DNA of 64,000 nucleotides from Purpureocillium takamizusanense (GCF_022605165.1 NC_063069.1:4774001-4838000), one strand, 5' to 3'. Positions 1-12,413 are shown, numbered from the stretch's first letter. The notes: generated by a model not told the origin, from the letters alone. Program-made: numbers and translations.

Positions 1-2074
1 AATCGGGACATGTTCTGACCCCCTGGGTGCGCTTGGACCTGTTATGCCATCTGCCGGCCCTGGTCATGTCCAGAGGGGTCAACTCTCTTCTTGCGCGGGG
101 GCTGATCGGGTACGTCTCCCTCGTACGAGCATCTATGCAAGCTGTTCACGTGTACCACTCTGTATTCGTAGCGTGTAACGTCAATGGCGGAAACAAGCAG
201 GGATTGCAGTGTTGCACTGCGTCGGCCCCAGCATTGGGGGTTGCCTTGTTTTCGCCTGCGTACAGTCAATGCCGTGGGAGACGTAACCTTTACTCTTGTG
301 CTCGACGCTTGGCCTAGCGTGAGTGTCGGGAAATATTTACCGCTTCCTTGTTGTTGTGCGTCCGACCGTTCGCAGGTCGTTGCACAACCCTTTTGCGTAC
401 AGAACCTTCTTTCGCCCGGTGAGTAGTACCTACCGGGCGCCTTTTCCATCACACCATGGTTGGACACCATGAACATCACCATCATGCACGTTGCTGCTGG
501 GTCTCTTTGCATCCTCCAGTCGTTGATGCCCGCCGCCGCCGCTGGCAGTCTGGGATAAAGAGGCAATGATGCAACCACGCCGTGCAGCATGCGGCTTTCG
601 CAGTGCTCTGCTGGAGAGTAGTACCTTTTTCTTGTTTAAGAAAGGGGGGAGGCGTACCTACGGAAGGGAGGACGGTGGTTGCCGACTTCCGCGTATGCAG
701 CGCGTACCTGAGCTCACGGCGTAGGGTCTAATAAAGCAACCCTACTCGTACGACCCAATTGCTTCTGCTTCTATATCGGGTCTATCGAGCGACCCGCCAC
801 TTAGTGAGCTTGTGATCGGCGGCCTTGTGCCTGGCGATCCGGGCGGCGGGGAGGAATCGTCCGCAAGGTCGCGCGCCGCCACGTCTCAGGAGAGCCCCCC
901 CAAGACCCCCGAGCCGAGCGCGCGAAGGCGTCACGCTTTCCTGGCGGATGGATGGGCAGGCGAGCTGAGCTGGCAGCCCTTTACTTTTGTCTCTATGATC
1001 TAATAAGTTGCGAGCCGCCCAATCATTACCGCGGGAGCACCCCCTGGCAACTCGGCCGTCTGCGTTTTCGGACGCTCGGGCTTGTTCTTAGTCGCGGCCG
1101 ACTTGCTCATGTGGGATACGAGGGGGGGTCATTTTGTTGCCGCCGCCCGCTATTAGTGCCGTCTGCCCGAGATACTAAGTTAGTATTTGGTGGCTGAAAG
1201 CCCACTTGGCGCGGCTCACGAAGAGCGGCTCAAGGACGGTCGGGCGGCTTCTTGTTTCCCCCGCGCGACGCGGCCTGGTCTGTCTGTTACCCCTGACTAG
1301 GCCGACTCCACCTGCAACATAACCCCACGGGGCAGCAGGGGGGACGCCACTTCTGGCCTCGAGGAAACTCCGCTTATGTACTCGATCGGACCTGAGAAAT
1401 ACTATGACTAGCAGCTGTGTTTTCCCCTTCAAAGCGTGCTTTGCTGTCTTGTGTAGGAAGAGACTGGCCGGAAGAGGAAGGGAAAACATTGAAGACTATG
1501 GCCTGGGGAGCAAAGGTCGCTGTAGACATCAGTGACTCAACTACGGACCCCCCTTCCCCTGGGCCTTGGCCGTCGCAGACGAAAAAGCAACTCGGCCGGG
1601 TTCCGGGTGCCGTCTGTGCTAATCTCGGCCTGCATCGTTCAACCTCAGCGCAGGGTGGCCTTCCGTGCGTGCATGGGTCTAGGCCTGGGCTAACTCCCGG
1701 CCTTGCACAAGCCTATGTCTTGGGGGTGCCTCTCTCGAATTGCCGAGGCAGTCGACAGAAGAAAAGCACCTGATCATCGCCGCCGTGTTGACGCCCTCAT
1801 AGGAGGACTCGGTGCATGGGGGCTCCAATTGACCATTCCACGCTGGAGTTGTCCAGTCTCAACGAACGACATTTGGCTTCGTTTTCATGATACATACAAA
1901 CAAAACACATCGGGGTACGGGGCCAGTAGAAAGCTGGATCAAATCGAAACAAGGTGCCAATGGGAGACTGTCGTGTTTCCCGAGACATGATCTTCCCGGT
2001 CGACCCGCGGGTTCTACGGGGTCCCGCGCCTAAACCCGTGCGATCGTCCCTCCGAGTCCGTGCCTCTGCTCGCC

Positions 2075-2109
<35 letters not shown>

Positions 2110-2679
2110 GCACCACCATCCAAGTCTTCACAACCTTCAAGACCCACCCGGACTTATGCCCAGCAGAATGCGATTGGCAAGCAAAAAAACCTGTTTCTGG
2201 GCTGACCATCGGGGCGGTTGTCAGCCACCTCGCTTGCTTTTGTGCAGGCTTCCTTACGGGATGCAGTATAGCTGCTCCGACTTACACAAGGACAAACCCA
2301 CACTGATGGTGACAAGAGTGGATGCATCTCCGGCCCGGTGGGATGCGAGAGAGGGGAAGACGGAGAAAAGAAATAAGGAGAAAGAGAGACGAGGCCAGAC
2401 CAGACCAGACCAAGCCGTGTGTGGTTGGTCAAGGGATTCACGGCTCGGCTTCTGGCTGCCCAAACGGGGGAGTGGTGGTGTCGTGCACGTAGTATATATC
2501 AACGAAAGTGACACCCGCGCCCGCATACCTAACCCTCTCCTCAAGGCCATCGGTTTCACTCGTTTACGTACCGACCCGTCTGGAGTGTGTGCGATCAGGC
2601 CAGTCTGCCGGATTCGTATATATTGTCTCCTCAAACCAAATACACTCGTTACCATTATTGTTGAGTAGCTCGTTCCAAG
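1..2679. other. intergenic, no supported gene
   Basis: No reading frame here has recognisable domains or convincing coding character on either strand. The stretch holds a (TC)15 microsatellite at 2078-2107 and a purine-rich patch near 2345-2395. The last 200 bp are presumably the promoter of the downstream wall-protein gene: TATA-like stretches lie at about 2491-2498 and 2617-2624. The long minus-strand open frames that reach into this region from the repeat gene downstream are compositional shadows. Confidence 0.6.
2078..2107. repeat. (TC)15 microsatellite
   Basis: Perfect dinucleotide TC run of 30 bp, about 570 bp upstream of the wall-protein start codon. Confidence 0.95.
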
Positions 2680-4743
2680 ATGAAGTTCCTCACCCTCGCC
2701 TGTCTGGCGACATCGGCCGTCGCCGGCGTCGTCAACCGCGAGCCCCCTACTGGGGTGTATGAGCGCGATCTGCCCCTCATCACTGGCATCATCAGCAACG
2801 TCGGCAATGGCCTCGACAGCCTGGACAGCGCCGTCAAGTCCTTCAGCGGCGACTCCAAGCCCGTCGAGGACGCGTCCGCGGCCCTCGTCGCCACACTCAA
2901 GGACGGAAAGACAAAGGTCGATGCCTCGGGGGACCTGACCCTGGGCGACGCTCTCGGCCTCCAGGACCCCGTCAAGTCTCTGCAGACCAAGGGCGAGACT
3001 CTTCTCACCGATCTCAAGGCCCGCAAGGCCGACATCGAGAAGCACAACTTGTGCGCCATCACTCGCCAGCAGGTCACGGACATCAACACCAACTCCAACG
3101 CCCTCATCAACTCCATCGTCTCCAAGGTTCCTGCTCTGGCCCAGGACATTGCCAAGTCGCTTGCCGCGCCCTTGATCGAGACGCTGAAGAATGCCCAGTC
3201 GGAGTTCAGCGAGGCCAACTGCAAGGACTCGGGCGTCCCCAGCACGACTACGTCGGCTCCTCCCCAGACCACTCCGACGACTGCTCCCCCGGAGACCACT
3301 CCGACAACCGCTCCCCCAAAGACCACTCCGACGACCGCCCCCCCGGAGACCACTCCGACGACCGCTCCTCCGGAGACTACCACCACGGACTGTGACGAGA
3401 CCACCACCACGGCCCCTCCGCAGACCACTACCACGGACTGCGATGAAACCACCACCACGTCTCCTCCAGAGACCACGCCGTGTGAGACGGAGACGGAGAC
3501 GACGGCTGCTCCCACGACCACTAAGCCTGGCGAGACCACCACTCCCTGCGAGACGGAGACGGAGTCTACTGCGGTTCCCACCACCACCAAGCCCGGCGAG
3601 ACCACCACTCCCTGTGAGACGGAGACGGAGTCGACGGTTGCTCCCACAACCACCAAACCCGGCGAGACGACCAAGCCTGGCGAGACTACTACTCCTTGCG
3701 AGACGGAGACGGAGACGACCGTCGCTCCCTCTACTACTAAGCCTGGTGAGACCACCAAGCCCGGTGAGACCACCACGCCTTGCGAGACGGAGACGGAGAC
3801 GACCGTCGCTCCTACCACCACGAAGCCCGGCGAGACCACAAAGCCTGGTGAGACGACTCCTTGCGAGACGGAGACCCAGCCCACTGGTGTTCCGACTACC
3901 ACCAAGCCTGGTGAGACGACCAAGCCTGGCGAGACGACCAAGCCCGGCCAGACCACCAAGCCCGGTGAGACTACTCCTTGCGAGACGGAGACTCAGCCCA
4001 CTGGCGTTCCCACCATCACCAAGCCTGGCGAGACCACTAAGCCCGGCGAGACCACGAAGCCTGGTGAGACGACTCCTTGCGAGACGGAGACCCAACCCAC
4101 TGGTGTCCCGACTACCACGAAGCCTGGCGAGACGACTCCTTGCGAGACGGAGACCCAACCCACTGGTGTCCCGACTACCACCAAGCCTGGCGAGACGACC
4201 AAGCCTGGCGAGACTACCAAGCCTGGCCAGACCACCAAGCCCGGTGAGACTACTCCGTGTGAGACGGAGACCCAACCCACGGGTGCTCCCACGACACAGC
4301 CGGGCGAGACCACGCCTTGCGAGACGACCGGCCCGGGTGCCACCAACCCTCCGGCCCAGTCCACCACGGCGCCAGGCGGCAACCCCCCACCTTGCGAGAC
4401 CTGCCACCCCGGCCAGAGCTCCACTCCTGGCGGTGTTCCTCCCCCGGCGAGCACTGGCGTTCCGGTTCCTCCGGTTGGCAGCACTGGCGCCCCCGTCCCT
4501 CCGGTTCAGAGCACCGGCGCCCCCGTCCCTCCGGCTGTGAGCACCGGAGCCCCCGTCCCCCCGGCTGAGAGCACCGCCGCTCCCGTCCCTCCCCAGGAGA
4601 CGACGCTTGTCCCTGTTCCCAGCAACCAGCCCCCGACCGAGACGCAGACTCAGTCCCCTCCTCCGGTCGTGACCGCCGGCGCCTCGTTGATGGCTCCGGC
4701 TGGCGCTCTGGCCATGGCCATGGTCGTCGCGATCGTCGTGTAA
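2680..4743 (+). CDS. HsbA-domain, Thr/Pro-repeat GPI-anchored cell-surface protein
   Basis: Single-exon gene of 687 aa. An N-terminal signal peptide (MKFLTLACLATSAVAG) is followed, at about residues 20-185, by an all-helical domain resembling the HsbA (hydrophobic surface binding protein A) family. That family binds hydrophobic surfaces and helps recruit hydrolases in fungi. Residues from about 190 to 560 are low-complexity Thr/Pro/Glu repeats built on TTKPGE and PCETET units, probably heavily O-glycosylated and carrying regularly spaced Cys. Then come V/A-P-V-P-P-rich repeats and a hydrophobic C-terminus (ASLMAPAGALAMAMVVAIVV) fitting a GPI-attachment signal. I infer an adhesin- or mucin-like wall protein. 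The ATG at 2680 is chosen because the signal peptide starts there. The repeat region is GC-rich and open in several other frames on both strands; those frames are artefacts of the repeats. Confidence 0.85.
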   Translation: MKFLTLACLATSAVAGVVNREPPTGVYERDLPLITGIISNVGNGLDSLDSAVKSFSGDSKPVEDASAALVATLKDGKTKVDASGDLTLGDALGLQDPVKSLQTKGETLLTDLKARKADIEKHNLCAITRQQVTDINTNSNALINSIVSKVPALAQDIAKSLAAPLIETLKNAQSEFSEANCKDSGVPSTTTSAPPQTTPTTAPPETTPTTAPPKTTPTTAPPETTPTTAPPETTTTDCDETTTTAPPQTTTTDCDETTTTSPPETTPCETETETTAAPTTTKPGETTTPCETETESTAVPTTTKPGETTTPCETETESTVAPTTTKPGETTKPGETTTPCETETETTVAPSTTKPGETTKPGETTTPCETETETTVAPTTTKPGETTKPGETTPCETETQPTGVPTTTKPGETTKPGETTKPGQTTKPGETTPCETETQPTGVPTITKPGETTKPGETTKPGETTPCETETQPTGVPTTTKPGETTPCETETQPTGVPTTTKPGETTKPGETTKPGQTTKPGETTPCETETQPTGAPTTQPGETTPCETTGPGATNPPAQSTTAPGGNPPPCETCHPGQSSTPGGVPPPASTGVPVPPVGSTGAPVPPVQSTGAPVPPAVSTGAPVPPAESTAAPVPPQETTLVPVPSNQPPTETQTQSPPPVVTAGASLMAPAGALAMAMVVAIVV
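3478..4320 (+). repeat. coding tandem repeat array (TTKPGE / PCETET units)
   Basis: Degenerate tandem repeats inside the wall-protein gene, with core unit ACCAAGCCTGGCGAGAC and a recurrent block encoding PCETET. Unit number varies between blocks, as expected of an array prone to slippage and recombination. Confidence 0.85.
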
Positions 4744-5948
4744 AAGACGGCTGTATGCGTAACGGACAACTAAAGGTAGATACAGGGCACCTGATACTCA
4801 TGAAATGCGGGGGATATACTTAAGCTTAATTCTGCGGTAAATATTAATAACTGTCACAAGACTTTGGGGTTTTTAATAGCTTTGCAAGAAGGACATGCTG
4901 GTGTGTGAATGTTTGGGGCAGGTTTAGAACTGGTATTGGCGGCTGTCAGGCACCGTTTCGTATCTCGCGACATACTAGACCAGGGCGTCCGCTGAGCACC
5001 GTATTGACATCCAAACTATGCCTCCGATTGACGAGCCGTGTCTGCATGGTAATCATGGAGTGGGAGGACACCCTGACAATACCACAGCTCATGCTATGGC
5101 GATACGAGCCCATTCGTGTTGACTGCGAAAGCCCGCAATCTGCTCCAAGTCAGGCTTTGATGTTTGCTGCATCGTGTCCAGATTCGAAGGCCATGCATAA
5201 CATGCGCCCTGCGCTGTGACGGATGAGCGCTCAAGACCTGGATTCGACTCTTGGAACTGGAGTTGGTCGGCGGACTCTACGAAGCCCTTCGCGGATGCCA
5301 AACGCAATGGCTTTGCGGTTCCTTGCATTGTGCGTCCCGGGCACGCTTGTTGCAAAGTGCATTGGCAAATGAAAACAGACAGCAAGCAGGTAAAATGATA
5401 TTCAGAATGACTGCACTCCAGGTCATGAACAGTCAGTCATTCAGCAGGGAGGCGGAGCAAAGGTGGCGGGGCGCGTCTGAAGAACAAAGTGTCACAGACG
5501 TTTCCGCAGCGCGCTCAGGCCTTTTCAAGGCTCCACGTGATGCGGACGGACGGACACCCCACCAACATCCATTCCGCCCCATCATCTCCCAAACCCAATA
5601 CCCAAGCTGCGATCCGTCCCGCAGCGACGCTCGCTTGACCCTGAAGGTTCGACCATCCATCTTCGTGCGATTGACGCCCGCCCCCCGTTCGACAGGCTCA
5701 CATCTCCGTCCTACGAACCTAATCTTATTCAATCTATCCTTAGCTCTCCCGACGAATTTCACCTGCGACGCCTGCCTCCCACCCCGCCAACGCATGGTCC
5801 ATCGAAACGCCCGACACCGCTCCTCGTCGCTCCGGAACGCGCTCTATTCTGGGCAAGTCGCGTCCTTTGTACGTCGCGACCCTGGACACGCGGGAGCCAA
5901 GCGCCCTCTTGAGCTCGCCGCGGGAACCAGGGCACTGGATCAGGCACG
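4744..5948. other. intergenic, no supported gene
   Basis: Presumed 3' UTR of the wall-protein gene, moderately AT-rich around 4810-4880, followed by the promoter and 5' UTR of the LIS1 gene. The 233-aa plus-strand open frame at 5251-5952 has no domain-like character and overlaps the LIS1 start, so I do not call it. Confidence 0.55.
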
Positions 5949-7481
5949 ATGAGTCGTACGCTGCCGGCGCGGCAGGCTGAAGAGCTGTGAGTAGAAAAGC
6001 CGACGCCGCGATACCCCTGACCAGGTCCCCAGCTAACCGCGCCAACGCAGGAACAAGTCCATCATAGCCTACCTGTACTCTAGCAACCTGCCAAACTCCG
6101 CCGCGACCCTGCGCGAGGAAGCCGGTCTGGGCGAGGAAGTCTTCGATGCCACGACGGCAAAGAAGTACGAGACGCTGCTAGAGAAGAAATGGACGAGCAT
6201 AGTGCGCTTGCAAAAAAAGGTACCTTGCGCTGAAGCTTTGACATCTAATGTGCGAATGATCGATCAGCGGCTGACACTCGGTCTTGAAAGATTATGGACC
6301 TCGAGTCTCGGAACGCCTCGCTGCAGTCCGAACTCGACAATGCGACGCCTACATCCCTCTCCAAGCGAAATCAAGACCCGACATCCTGGCTGCCGCGGCT
6401 GCCCTCACGACACACGCTAGAATCGCATCGAGAAACCATAAATTGCGTCGCCTTTCACCCACGTTTCTCTTCCATCGCCTCCGGCTCCGATGACTGCACA
6501 ATCAAGATCTGGGATTGGGAGCTAGGGGAACTGGAGCAGACTATCAAGGGCCACACGCGGGCTGTGCTGGGCCTCGACTTTGGCGGGCCACGTGGTGCGC
6601 CGCTGCTGGCCTCGTGCAGCTCTGATCTGTCCATTAAGCTCTGGGACCCGACGGACCAGTATAAGAATATTCGCACGCTTTCAGGCCATGACCACAGCGT
6701 CAGCGCCGTGCGATTCATCCCGTCAGGTACGGGCGGGTCGCAATCGGGCAACCTCTTGGTCAGCGCCAGCGGCGACAAGACGCTGCGGATCTGGGATACG
6801 ACAACTGGCTACTGCCTCAAGGCCCTCAAGGGGCACACGGGGTGGGTACGCGACGTTTGCCCGTCGCTGGATGGGCGCTGGCTCCTATCCACAGCCGTGG
6901 ACCACACGGCGCGGTTGTGGGACATTTCGGTACCGACACCAGAAAACAAGGTGGTTATGATCGGCCACGAACACGTAGTTCGGTGCTGCACGTTTGCGCC
7001 GCCCGCCGCCTACCCACACTTGGCACAGTTAGCAGGGTTGAAGAAGCCTCCGCCCGCGTCCAGCACGGCCGAGTTCATGGCCACGGGGTCTAGGGACAAG
7101 ACGATCCGGTTGTGGGACTCACGCGGAACGTGCATCAAGACGCTCGTGGGGCATGACAACTGGATAACATCCATCATCTTTCATCCCGGTGGCAAGTACA
7201 TACTGTCGTCGGCCGACGACAAGACAATACGATGCTGGGATCTGACGCAGGACGCAAAGTGTGTCAAGGTACTGAGCGAAGCGCACGCGCACTTTGTGAC
7301 GTGCATGAGGTGGGCGCCGGGCGTCCCCAAGGAGGTCAACGGCGGAGGGGCGCAAGAACAAGGTGCCGAGGGCGATGAGGCGGCCAAGAAGAGGGCGAGC
7401 GCAGAGGTGACACCGGAGACGATACGATGCGTCATCGCAACGGGCAGTGTCGACAAGACGCTAAAGATTTTTGCAAACTAG
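5949..7481 (+). CDS. nudF/PAC1: nuclear distribution protein LIS1/nudF (PAC1), dynein regulator
   Basis: Three exons, 5949-5986, 6051-6219 and 6291-7481, joined in phase to 465 aa, the usual family length. The N-terminus is a LisH dimerisation motif (about residues 8-40; [20 protein letters not shown]), then a short coiled coil ([20 protein letters not shown]), then seven WD40 repeats (about 110-464) with repeated GH and WD signatures such as [12 protein letters not shown] and [13 protein letters not shown]. The family binds the dynein motor domain and works with NudE/Ndl1 in nuclear migration, spindle positioning and hyphal growth, acting at microtubule plus ends. The first exon is only 38 bp. 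The start is set by the conserved MSR-L...RQAEEL N-terminus. Introns are GTGAGT..CAG and GTACCT..AAG. Family identity is very secure. Confidence 0.95.
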
Positions 7482-9669
7482 GACAGGACCCAGAGAGACG
7501 CGACATTCTCGAAAGGAGACTGGAGGGACGAGTTTTCTGCGATTATGATACTCAAGAGGACAACGGTTGAACGGCAAAAGCGCAGGGGCAGCCGAGCAAT
7601 GGCTTCGTATTTGTACCGCTGGGTGACGGTTGGGGCTGCTTAGCACAGCGAATAAGACAAGACGGCTAATTCCTGCTCTGAGGACGGATGGGAGCTCCAT
7701 CCCGAGGCCGATAGGAACCTCGCTGTGGGCGTCAATGCAGACACACGATCGTTCCTCCTGGCGGTTGAGGGTTATTGGCTCGTGCATGGCTGCCAACTAA
7801 TCGAAGTGACCCCTGAGGGACCCCAAGACGGTGGGCACCGACGACCATTGCAGGGTCTCGGTGGAATGTCTTGCGATGCCGCGCGCTTATCCTTGCATGT
7901 GACGACGCAGGAATAAGTCAGTAGTAGGGGCAGGTAGGTCCTACGTCAGCACGAAGTCAATGGATGGTACCTACGCGGCAGCCCACGGGACAGGCGCTGC
8001 TGCAAGCGCTTGTGCCACGTTCGCGGTCGCGGGCGCGGACGCACCTCAGCGGCGGGGCGACGATGGGGGATGGAAGCAAGCGGCAGGTAGACAAAGACGT
8101 CACAGCTGCAAGCCACTGAGCAAAGGCATGCGCGGCAGATGGATGCGCACCTACCAAGCCTACCTACTTTTAGAGGGTCATCGTCGGGTGCTAGTGAGCT
8201 GGAAGTTACGTAGTGGGTGCGGCTGCAACTGGTGCAGGCAGCTTCCGTCATTGCGTCTACCTTAGTAGTAGTATTACTACAGATGGCGATCTCGGCTCCG
8301 CGGGGGGGAGGGGGCGGAATGCCGTCGCCTGGGCTCTGTCTCTGCCTGCAGCCCACCGATCGCAATTGCAACCTGCTGCCGCGTGGTTGCTGCGTGGTGG
8401 TATTGGGCCGATTGCATCCGTAATACGGGGCAGGTTGCAAGGACAAAGGCAGAAAGAACCCTTGCTGGCTACAGGCAACATGCACGAGTACCTTTTTCTT
8501 CTGGTCCTTGCGCTGGGAAAGAAAATGCATCCAGGTTTGGGCATTGGGAGGCTCCCGGCCCGTGTGTTCCCGTAGCGGCCGTGTGCACCTTGATGTTGAC
8601 CAGAACGTGCTGGCGCCACAGACCGCTACGGGCTCTTATAGGTAGTACAGCACCTTCCCTACGGTATTGTACGCACTTGGTGATGAGATGGATGGAGGGG
8701 AGACAACGCTGGCCCTGCGGCGCTGCAGGCGCCTGTGGGAGACGCGAGGAGAGGGCGGGCTGTGCTACCGAGAGGACGGTTCACTACCACCTCTAATACC
8801 CGACAAGCAGGAGCTTCACATCCCATGTGCCCTGGCCTTTGAGGCCTCGAACCAGGACCCAGGGCACCCTAAGTACCGTTGTACGGCTCTCCAGGCGTCA
8901 GGCACGTGCCCGGGGCTACCTTCCTCAGCTCCAGGTCAGGCAGCGGGGCGGGCGGGGCCCTTTGATCTGCTTCCAGTTGCTGCAGCTCCAGCAGCTTCCA
9001 TCGTCGTCAATCCACAACTGCCAGCCCAGCTCAGCCACCGAAGCTTGCCGCACAGGTCAGTGGGCATTCATGGCATGGATCCATGGCATGGGCCAACCCG
9101 ACCTGGCCTACCTTCCAGCTCCAGCTTGCCGCCTTGGAACTGAGGTTTCGCTTCAGGTGAGGGAGCAAGCTGCGCCCGTCCCACCACCGCCTACCTACCT
9201 CACCCACCCACCGCCTTTGACCGTTTCCAATCCAGTGGACCAAGGGCCTAGTTCGTCCATCCGTCTGTCTCCGCTTCTTCCTACCTGTGGGCTCCAAACC
9301 TCTCCTCTTTCTCGCTGCTGGCCTCTTTTTCCCACCCCGACTTTCCACCTCATCACCACCACCGCCACCACCACCTCTTCCTCCCAGCAACAGCTCCTCC
9401 GCTCGATTGCTGTTAACAAGCTCGGCGCATCGGCTCACCTTTCCTCTGCACTTTCGCATTTTTCGATTGCGCATTTCGCAGCATCCGCAGAGACAGACCC
9501 CAAGCCGTCCTGCGGGCATTGCTTCCGCCCATTTGAAACAGCAAGCCAAGCTCCTGCTCAGCGCAGTTCTCGCCACCCGCCCCGCGTTTCCTCGCCTCGT
9601 CATCGCCGCCATCGATACTGTCCCCGGCTACTGCGCGCCCGGACAAGGACACGGAAGCACTCCGAAGCA
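7482..9669. other. intergenic, no supported gene
   Basis: LIS1 3' flank and a long upstream region for the Pom33-like gene. It contains a (TAG)-like cluster near 8262-8280 and pyrimidine-rich sequence at about 9170-9600, as in fungal promoters and 5' UTRs. Open frames up to 321 aa are present but show no protein-like composition. Confidence 0.5.
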
Positions 9670-10877
9670 ATGGCTCCTCCGCCGAACTCGAACCTGCCGC
9701 TCCAGGAGCGGCTCCTGGCCCTCGCCAGAACCCTGCAGTGTATGCCTTTGCCTAGCCGCGACACACCTTGTGGACGACGAAGTAGATGCTAACGTTGCGG
9801 TGTGCAGTTGCATGGTTTGTTGGGTGCGTCTCCCCCCAATCCTGTCGGTGCTTGCGAGCTGCCTTTGCCCCGCTGCAGCGCAATAGAGGAGCATGACGAG
9901 CTACGTGGTGGTTTCGCCCCGTTGTGAGGCCACCTTGGATGCTCTCCCATTGCTTTGTTGCAATGTGACAGCTAGCCAGCCGCGTCGGCGAAATTTCCTT
10001 TTGTCTCCGAGCTTGCGGCAGCCGCTGACTAGCCGTGAACAGGCACCTGACGCTCATCCTCTCCACCATCCGGTATGCCTTCTCTTGGCTGCGCATGAAC
10101 TACTACGGCGGCGTGGCCCAGTTCTCGTACCGAACCTCATTTGTCGCCGCCGCGGTCACCTACGGAATCGTTGTCTACAAGACGCAGCGGGCGCGCGCCA
10201 AGTCGGGCAGCAAAATGCCCGGCGGCATCGTCGGTCTCCTGTCCGATGAGAATGTCCAGTATCTGCGTATGTCTTGTGCACCATGCTGGGCGAGCGGCTT
10301 CCTCGCCCGGGAACAGACTACTTGCTAATGCGTGGCAGTCATGGCTCTGGTCTGGCTCTTCTCTCCTCAGTACCCCATTGCCCTGCTGCCGTACTCGGTC
10401 TACTCGGTCTTCCACGTCGCCACGTACACGCGCGCCAACCTGTTGCCCGTCCTCCAGCCTCCCCCGCCCGCCGCGGATGGGTCCTCTCCCCGCGTCAAGA
10501 CGAGCAGCCCCCTGGCCGAGCGCATCGGCAACTTCGTCAAGGAGTACTACGACGCATCCATGTCCATCGTCTCGGCGCTTGAGATCCTCATCTGGATCCG
10601 GGTCCTGCTTTCGGCTGTGCTCTTCCAGCGCCGGTCCTGGATCCTGCTCGCCCTGTACACGGCCTTCCTTCGCGCGCGCTTTGCGCAGAGCAGCCATGTC
10701 CAGAACTCGGTGACGCAGCTCGGCGCTCGCGTTGACTCGCTCGTCGGCGCTCAGGGCACGCCTCCGGCCGCTCGGCAGGTCTGGGACGGCGTCAAGTCGG
10801 GCGCCAGGCAGTTCCACGACGCGACGGAGCTGGGCAAGTACGTCAACACTGCCGGCCCGGCCAAGAAGACTTCGTAA
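9670..10877 (+). CDS. Pom33/TMEM33 (Tts1) family nuclear-envelope/ER membrane protein
   Basis: Four exons, 9670-9739, 9808-9823, 10043-10266 and 10339-10877, giving 282 aa. The second exon is a 16-bp microexon that restores the conserved FAWFVGH motif across two introns. The first intron has a GCTAAC branch site. The protein has hydrophobic segments at about residues 24-45, 55-75, 100-125 and 180-215, and a polar C-terminal tail ending in GPAKKTS. Family members shape ER tubules and contribute to nuclear pore distribution (yeast Pom33/Per33, fission yeast Tts1, animal TMEM33). The start is set by the conserved Pro-rich, LPLQERLLALA-type N-terminus. A simple ORF scan recovers only fragments because of the microexon. 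Confidence 0.85.
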
Positions 10878-12413
10878 GCGGCCACGGCTGCATCACGGAG
10901 AGCACCTGAACCGCAGTCAAGTCGGCAGCAGCATCATCATCCGTTGTACAAATTGCTGCGCGACGACGGGCCTCGGAACTGCTCAGTCAAAAGGGCGTCG
11001 AGGTCGGCATGGGTCAGCGATGCGCAGTCAAGCACAGTCGTCATGTGGAGTCTACCCCTGAGATTGGACCCTCATCGGCCGGCGAACCGATCGAGCCGAG
11101 ATCATGGTTCGCAACAAGGAGTAGAGGCGGGGAACAGGGTTGCGGCACGGCAGCCTTTGGACATGGAAGAACGGAGGGAGGCAGAAAAGTATAGGTTATA
11201 AGCGATGGGAGTGGGGCAGTATTCTGGCGGTCGAGATGGGGGGAGATGTTACAAATGATGAGGACAGGAGCTAAAGCTTGGGTGGCGGCAGCGGCGGCAG
11301 CAGCAGCAGCAGCAGCATTCGATGGATGTATTCATTCACGCGTGCGGTGTTGGCAGGGGGGATTGTACTTTGTAACAGTCGGCTTGGTTTGGTTTCTCGT
11401 CCATGATTACGCAGCAGGGAACAAAGATGCAGACTTTAAACGTGTCGTTGCTACGGGGCTGTGCAAGTCACTGTCGTGCCATGATGTGCTGACGCTGCTG
11501 GCGATGCCACATTCACCGTCGGCAAGCTTGCGGTGCCGCCGTTTGCTGATGGGCCGTTCGAATGAACGGTGGTGGGGTCAAACACACTCATCAGTGAGGG
11601 TTTGCCGCACAAGCTTTCGTACAAGGCTCACTGCAAGGCGTTGACGGACGATGACGTCGCTGCGCCGCAAATCGGGGCGGCGTCGGGCCAGCCAGGCATC
11701 ATAGGTAATTAGTAGTGCGACCCCAGCTCAGCTCACCAGCTCCAGCGAGCAAGCGCAATTCGCTCTCCTTCTTGTATCACAATAATCAGGGCGCTTTTGC
11801 TACGCTACTAAAGCCCTGCCTTGATCACAGATCTGGAGCGAGAAAACTCAAAGGCCTCACCACAAGCCGAGAGCTAGGACTGGGACTTGCCTCGCTCGCT
11901 CTATCGGCCATCATCGTCGTCATCATCATCGGTCTCTTTTGCTCCCTCGAGCACCACATATCAGCCGGCGAGCGGTGCCGTCATCGCTGAGGTAGGGAGG
12001 GAGCCACAGCCAAGGTACGTAGGTGCCTGCACCATGCTGCGTTGGACCTAGAACTTATAGTGGGGTGTAGGCGCCAATACCTATGAGTGGTGCCTCTAGC
12101 TCCCTGGAGCACTTTGTCCGGCTGGCTGCTGCCGCCACCGCCGCTGCCGCTGCCGACACTGCTGCTGTTAGGTACTGTTGTTGCTGGCGGCGACAGTTAT
12201 AACGACACCCGACACGTGCGGCGTGCGCAACTCGCAGCAAGACATCACTCATCCACTCACTCACACGCCCGCTCCAACTACAATCCATCGTCCTCGCGGC
12301 ACATGCTCGCTTGAAAATAAAGTTATATCGTGCGCAACAGTTAGCCAAATCGACTCTGAGATAGCATCTGCCGTCAATCCGCCAAGTGCTGTGCTGCACC
12401 CAGCCAGCTTGAT
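10878..12413. other. intergenic, no supported gene
   Basis: 3' flank of the Pom33-like gene and promoter region of the PTEN gene. A GCA/GGC triplet microsatellite lies at 11284-11317. I see nothing else with coding or RNA-gene features. Confidence 0.5.
11284..11317. repeat. (GGC/GCA)n trinucleotide repeat
   Basis: Interrupted GGC then GCA triplet array of about 34 bp in intergenic DNA. Confidence 0.9.

Noticed and set aside
2254..4407. 717-aa minus-strand open frame (and a 434-aa one at 2655-3959) opposite the wall-protein gene
   Set aside because: Pure Gly/Arg/Leu or Val/Gly/Ser repeats mirroring the Thr/Pro repeat DNA. The plus-strand gene has a signal peptide, a domain and a GPI signal.
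3191..4540. 449-aa plus-strand Arg/Pro-rich open frame
   Set aside because: Alternative frame of the same repeat array, with no domain.
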